From Paenibacillus polysaccharolyticus (GTDB taxonomy: Bacteria > Bacillota > Bacilli > Paenibacillales > Paenibacillaceae), in contig NZ_FMVM01000014.1 in NCBI RefSeq assembly GCF_900102085.1, positions 1 through 64,000 of the forward strand: a stretch of 64,000 nucleotides of DNA, given 5' to 3'. The notes beneath the pieces are model-generated. The model saw nothing but the letters and a program-made list of their open reading frames with translations, was not told where the DNA came from and ran no database searches. Position numbers and translations under genes: made by a program. Positions 61,701 to 64,000 of the stretch are shown here, piece after piece. Position 1 is the first letter of the stretch. Each line of letters begins with the position of its first letter.

Positions 61701-63456
61701 GATAGACCAGCTTGATATCTCCAGCAAATCCATTTCCGAGCGGTTGGGTTGTCACGGAGCGAGTCACTGGAACCTTGTAACGATCCCCGTTCTTCACATT
61801 GACAAGATACATATCAAAATTAGCTGCGGTTGATGTCGCTGCGTTACCGACATTGTATGCCGCAATGTTGGACACATTCAGCGTGATGTACTTCTCATCC
61901 TTACTGAACGTTTCCTCCGGTGACAAAGCGTACACCAGCGTTTTGCGAAGCTCGCCAACGGGTGGCAGGAAAATAAAACCGGCTCGTGACGATTCATAGA
62001 TCGCACGAATCTCCGATTCAGGGAGCTGTTTGCTCTCACTGATCGTTGTCTCCAGCTTTTTCTCCGTTTCCGGGCTACTCACCGTCACCATGTATTGGCG
62101 TGTTGAAGGCCAGGCTTTGCCTGTACCCTTGACCCGCCACTTGGCTGCAACTACTTCGCCCGGTTTATATGGAATATATTCCACACCTTGCGCAGCTTGC
62201 TCCGGTGGAACGTCTTTGCGGAACGTGAGCTTCTGGCTTCGTGTGTTCAGTTCCTTGCCATCCTCGTCCACAAAGTTCAAACCGTTCTCCAGGGTCAACG
62301 TAACATCAATCTGGCTATGGTTCATGCTGAACATTTCCAGATTCTCGATCTCGGTGTTGACTTCAAACACACCGTCACGCACGTAACCTGTCTCATCCTC
62401 GTTGGTCTCCAGCTTCTGTGTTGGATCAAGGAATCGCACGTCGAACACTTTCTCCGGTGATACAATCTCGCCCAATCCGTATACAAGCTCATACGTATGC
62501 TGACCGCCCGCTTGTACCGCATCAGGTTCCCAATAATAAGCTACAGCTGTATCAGCTGTGCCATATTTATTCGTATCCTGGGTATAATCCAAATTCTCGT
62601 CGGGTTCATAATCCCATTTTGTGCCGGCGAGGTTAGCCCAATGTCCAACGATCATCTCGTCGACAATGTTGATGCCACCCTCAAACAAGTTGTTGAAACC
62701 GTAGGCAATCACGTTCGTTGCAGACGGATTGCCCGGTTCCAGCTTGTCCCGCATAACCCAGTAGGCTGGCAGTTTGTGCAGGTTATAGGTCTGCTCGTCC
62801 ACGTTTTTGTTATACCCAAGCTTCTCGGGCTCATGTACCAGCTTGCGCTCTACCGTCAGCGGAACCGAGTAGTTCTGCCCAATCTGAAAAGCGGGTCCGT
62901 CATTGCCTCCAACCGATGTGTCGAGCAATACCCGAGAGCCAATTTCCACTTTGGCATTCGTTGTATTTTCCACAACGTACTGGACGCGTGCGTTACCGCC
63001 CTGATCCTTGTCTTCTTTCAGTAACAAGGTAATAATCTGGCTGATCCGAATTCCTTGAACGGTCCACACGGTAACGACACTTTGTGTACCATCATTTCCT
63101 GTAACAACCTTCGGAGGGGTTACCTCCGAGGTCCAGTTCGGTGCCATTTTATAGGGATTACCGAAGATCAAATCAACTCCGTTAATCTTAAACGTTGTAA
63201 ATGAAGTCTCCGGATTATCTCCACCAAAGATCATGTCTACTCCGTTGTCTTTTTTACGGATAGGTTGTCCGTCTTCCGTACGAATACTGAAGCGGCCGCT
63301 TGCGTTATCCACAGTTACTTTAATGAATCCGTTCTTGATCGATGTTGTTCCCGCAGCAGAAACCGCAGCGGCAGCAATATGGAGCGGCAACATGCTGATC
63401 AGCATTACTGCAGCCATCATCGCCGCAATCATCCGTATGATATTCTTCCGTCGCAT
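55738..63456 (-). CDS. giant SLH-anchored surface protein (2572 residues)
   Basis: The protein has a signal peptide (about 1-31, ending IAAA), a very long extracellular part and three SLH repeats at the C-terminus (about 2385-2440, 2450-2505, 2515-2572; FRDMKNHWAAEAVKDLASRL, FTDVHAKDWYND and DGSSLSGWAKDSA). The middle has mostly beta domains: a region of alternating hydrophobic residues at about 900-1235, an Ig-like domain at about 1822-1905 (PMIYLDSPLQGE) and a Big_2-like domain at about 1920-2005. SLH repeats should bind pyruvylated secondary wall polymer. No enzyme motif is seen; adhesion or a structural surface role is likely. The start has GGAAGGGG 7 bases upstream. It is 21 bases downstream of the partial gene. 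Confidence 0.88.
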   Translation of the reverse strand: MRRKNIIRMIAAMMAAVMLISMLPLHIAAAAVSAAGTTSIKNGFIKVTVDNASGRFSIRTEDGQPIRKKDNGVDMIFGGDNPETSFTTFKINGVDLIFGNPYKMAPNWTSEVTPPKVVTGNDGTQSVVTVWTVQGIRISQIITLLLKEDKDQGGNARVQYVVENTTNAKVEIGSRVLLDTSVGGNDGPAFQIGQNYSVPLTVERKLVHEPEKLGYNKNVDEQTYNLHKLPAYWVMRDKLEPGNPSATNVIAYGFNNLFEGGINIVDEMIVGHWANLAGTKWDYEPDENLDYTQDTNKYGTADTAVAYYWEPDAVQAGGQHTYELVYGLGEIVSPEKVFDVRFLDPTQKLETNEDETGYVRDGVFEVNTEIENLEMFSMNHSQIDVTLTLENGLNFVDEDGKELNTRSQKLTFRKDVPPEQAAQGVEYIPYKPGEVVAAKWRVKGTGKAWPSTRQYMVTVSSPETEKKLETTISESKQLPESEIRAIYESSRAGFIFLPPVGELRKTLVYALSPEETFSKDEKYITLNVSNIAAYNVGNAATSTAANFDMYLVNVKNGDRYKVPVTRSVTTQPLGNGFAGDIKLVYRGGEKVNPDGTTLEVLHDSVLPLGEYTVQLDYKDKTIPELAEALSFTTSQTFAVTDNEENRVRQAGILAVYKTKLDLSAGARDKAAFADVLPWTYGNLTDAQFKTRLDQDRARFVAAKQEMVAASRKLDPALDIAGALDASGTPVYAVETFEDEKAFETFKDGLDEDAEQEVVLEVRGKIVQSGTGASAQYTVQSDTEPAILNQSVAYKGKDLTISTGKFPLADRLRGSTDTPFLQALFVGGDGTLSVANSGFVFHSGEWTVDFYNGFDKSLGTESKLSEEEQAWEEGRNPEDPTLNGTLTWANGMIGDALNPYRTLLVSYVYFNKHTLFTTPSFSLNGFGLKLNDFILRQDGVSFGGAIKMFIVDGEVKNVMFNKSGFVGIESALKFQLDNSIGLFKPGSEDSIKGGIDVTHYKDPNKYGVMNSYGVNFEAKLENLFSISAELAFKRVPDGRIIPDVIAFGSDLPDPGIRINPATKISSLRGAVRELAMTIAGGTERLPLTLEAGIDMEIGQKPAVFSGSVDLTLKATGFKVVGKLGFGEGSKVIPMLTEALIQTQWVSPMFIRARAQIDVGGWDVIVGSASLFIGENLEKGRVDFEGMVSSKIQVPRSVPVVGGMGFGVRAGANNDQLWAGISLLFLTLGIKYYWGGGISFMTDGSALDNEALAHLAINDPEQGPRLLQIGTGIKTLATSWENEEPERYEIRYTAIEDGIDMIEDSSQNLGIGGIRTSNGGKTHVIPMNGVTGDALLEVEYFTTTRPTLNLKRADGSTYNIVFGEATDKNATAFEQIIKAPKEGDLKGDGTTVTKKEEQQSTDVRRVYIAIPQEDAKTGSWTLTSSQSVKSKLMNIPVLPELSSTALEVNVQDADQFTARWTVDNASAGDTVDLYLSSDRLQAAVTPDEKVDPGIMIAKGIEIESADIDADGRASGEMTFDVKNIAYLGGADLRGLLQQGKYYLRTELKTDMAFSVLSSEEAYTLVDPLAPVAVPSVETRSIGNGMFELAFPAMSKTAAEEADEFTYIVTASDEQGQLYDPFGEEGYNESDLKASLKDGKYYVTVGGWNALGTPKLGPDGKVLRNADGTIVMDDDANKTEDKSARHSGLEPGKTYRMGVTVARKPASDDKGNLRLSTTTYSDGKLLPVPTGPVLSLNNKQVVNNKVEVVTGSNEVTVSAASNQPNVVVEASTDDGVLGTYNLSTTDKMKFNFAVDGVYAVQLKARNTSTGDISVTMLYITVDTTAPMIYLDSPLQGERAQGSIAIVQGTTMTDAEIIVTDADSDKTLAQFKPDENGDFKHEVPLDSSRLKTRLRIKTEDAAGNVNSAVVEVLNGDFKLPRRLKMVMPEGLVAGGEQAPVQTYVEYIDGTRELVDSSKMTYSIINGDANASLEQGGMITGKRVGASLIQADYNWQGTELSTMDVVSVEAPKTGTAPPDYMDTIKASTIGTGKKGETRVAISAAGHKGNMAGSELAYRIFTSQTQAILPTFEQDISGWSTLPADKIIKAKPGEWVVIAKRTVKEPKLVTAASAAVKVNERISADADVTPTGNHKPPASNIPSGPLTVGGIVIDSKAAGRDLKAPLELNGVKQEGLLLVDVTPGANGPTVIAHPVREALLEAAKQDQRIRLHVTGQMEKLRFDLDADLIKQLAAKNISMDLESDWGSYRLNWKSLDMQALEASFPGQKGEDIKVSMNVGKPEAIYEQQAAKLAKDGRIVPRGTPVAFDMIASDGSKTVEINKLLSMTTKELNLPQGEDGRSVSTVVVLEADGSLRHVPTRFEVREGRMIAMANSMTNSVYLPVHYETSFRDMKNHWAAEAVKDLASRLVLNGVSATNFEPARSMTRAELAALMVRALGLKPGTDAAQGAVAPFTDVHAKDWYNDVVTTATTYGLMTGYSGNRFGPQDVMTREQVMVMLIRAYEMAGHTAPAASSAVSALEGYTDGSSLSGWAKDSAAQAVKLGLIQGKSATKLEPKAPVTRAEMATLVRRLLVELDLL

Positions 63457-63477
63457 GGGTGAACCCCTTCCGTTTCT

Positions 63478-64000
63478 CTAATTGGCCCGGTTAACGAGCA
63501 GTGTGGAGTAGACGCGTTCGCGCTCTGAATTTTGAACTACGATGGTGTACCATCCCGCTTTGGGCAGTGTTACTTTGAAGTCTTTGCTGACCAGATCCTT
63601 GTATGTTACTTTGGTCGCGATGTACTTCAGCTGTCCTTCCCGCACCAGTCCCGGGAAATAATACACGTCGTAAGTGCCAAGTTCATTCTCCAGCTTGGTT
63701 CCGCCCACGGAGCCAACTGTGCGGAAGTTACTCACATTAAACGTAATAACTCCCGTATTTACGATCGCAGTTTCCGATTCAGTATCCGACAGTGGCAACC
63801 CGTTCGCTGTCACAAACATGCCGTCACTTGAACGAACAAATACCGTTTGCAGGGCGTAACTTACGTTACCGAGCTGATCCTTGGCGGTGTAACGCAGGGT
63901 GTGTTTTCCCGTAACCGTCAGGTTCAGCGGTTTGTCTACGTATTTCCCACCCTCCAGTACGTATTCTGCAGCCGTCACCTGAATGTTCTCTGCGGAAGAT
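63478..64000 (-). CDS. C-terminal part of an Ig-like surface protein (cut by window edge)
   Basis: The frame is open to the end of the window (the residues before the GTG at 63978 read SSAENIQ in frame), so the N-terminus is missing and that GTG is not a true start. The visible 173 residues contain a Big/Ig-like module (LNLTVTGKHTLRYTAKDQLG) and a C-terminal beta domain ending in TIVVQNSERERVYSTLLVNR. There is no SLH repeat in this part. It ends 21 bases before the giant SLH gene, probably in one operon, so the two may act together at the surface. Confidence 0.75.
   Translation of the reverse strand, partial: SSAENIQVTAAEYVLEGGKYVDKPLNLTVTGKHTLRYTAKDQLGNVSYALQTVFVRSSDGMFVTANGLPLSDTESETAIVNTGVITFNVSNFRTVGSVGGTKLENELGTYDVYYFPGLVREGQLKYIATKVTYKDLVSKDFKVTLPKAGWYTIVVQNSERERVYSTLLVNRAN

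Noticed and set aside
1..64000. CRISPR arrays, insertion sequences, prophage genes, tRNAs and riboswitches
   Set aside because: I scanned for regular direct repeats, transposase or integrase frames, clover-leaf tails and familiar riboswitch cores and saw none.

Overview
The window looks like chromosome of a Paenibacillus-type, spore-forming Gram-positive bacterium (inference from gene content; no marker gene is present). Pointers are strong AGGAGG-type ribosome sites with frequent GTG/TTG starts, S-layer-homology (SLH) surface proteins, a YesM/YesN plus LplABC-type sugar uptake set, CcpA-type cre sites and rho-independent terminators between most convergent genes. I see no tRNA, rRNA, CRISPR array, insertion sequence or prophage. 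The left edge carries a promoter of the kind found in front of rRNA operons, pointing out of the window.

Layout. 0.5-9.8 kb: small housekeeping-type genes: a 55-residue basic protein, an MFS exporter with its TetR regulator and operator, a PDZ-less HtrA-like protease next to a zinc-ribbon/TPR-like membrane protein, a VOC protein, a methyltransferase preceded by a long palindrome, a MecA-family class B penicillin-binding protein and a CBS-pair protein. 10.2-16.4 kb: a four-gene exopolysaccharide cluster (GT2 cellulose-synthase-like enzyme with a c-di-GMP-binding PilZ domain, a membrane-anchored accessory protein, an MBOAT O-acyltransferase and an AlgJ/AlgX-like DHHW protein), which reads as a c-di-GMP-controlled, O-acetylated beta-glucan machine. 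16.5-21.2 kb: a SUKH-like gene, then an ECF sigma factor/membrane protein/ABC transporter operon. A divergent gene of unknown function has an excellent ECF-type promoter. 21.3-25.3 kb: two tandem secreted CAP-domain proteins, one with SLH repeats.

25.4-36.8 kb: enzymes of mixed role and, hidden at 26.5-26.8 kb, an apparent type I toxin-antitoxin locus: a 27-residue hydrophobic BsrE-like peptide whose Shine-Dalgarno sequence is locked in a hairpin, with a plausible convergent antisense RNA promoter. Also here are a transglutaminase-like lipoprotein, an SDR, an amino acid permease and a kinase-like phosphotransferase. 36.8-41.0 kb: a SulP anion transporter with an ArsR-type regulator, a SUFU-domain protein and a secreted protein.

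41.0-55.6 kb: a plant-polysaccharide catabolic region read mostly on the minus strand: YesM/YesN two-component system, LplA-like binding protein, two permeases and a GH43 enzyme; then a DNA-alkylation-repair-like gene, a 166-bp palindromic element, and a GH105-GH112 pair with a divergent AraC regulator. Two cre-like sites suggest CcpA control. GH105 plus a GH112 phosphorylase suggests breakdown of rhamnogalacturonan-derived oligosaccharides (inference). 55.7-64.0 kb: a 2572-residue SLH surface protein and the end of another Ig-like surface protein cut by the window edge.
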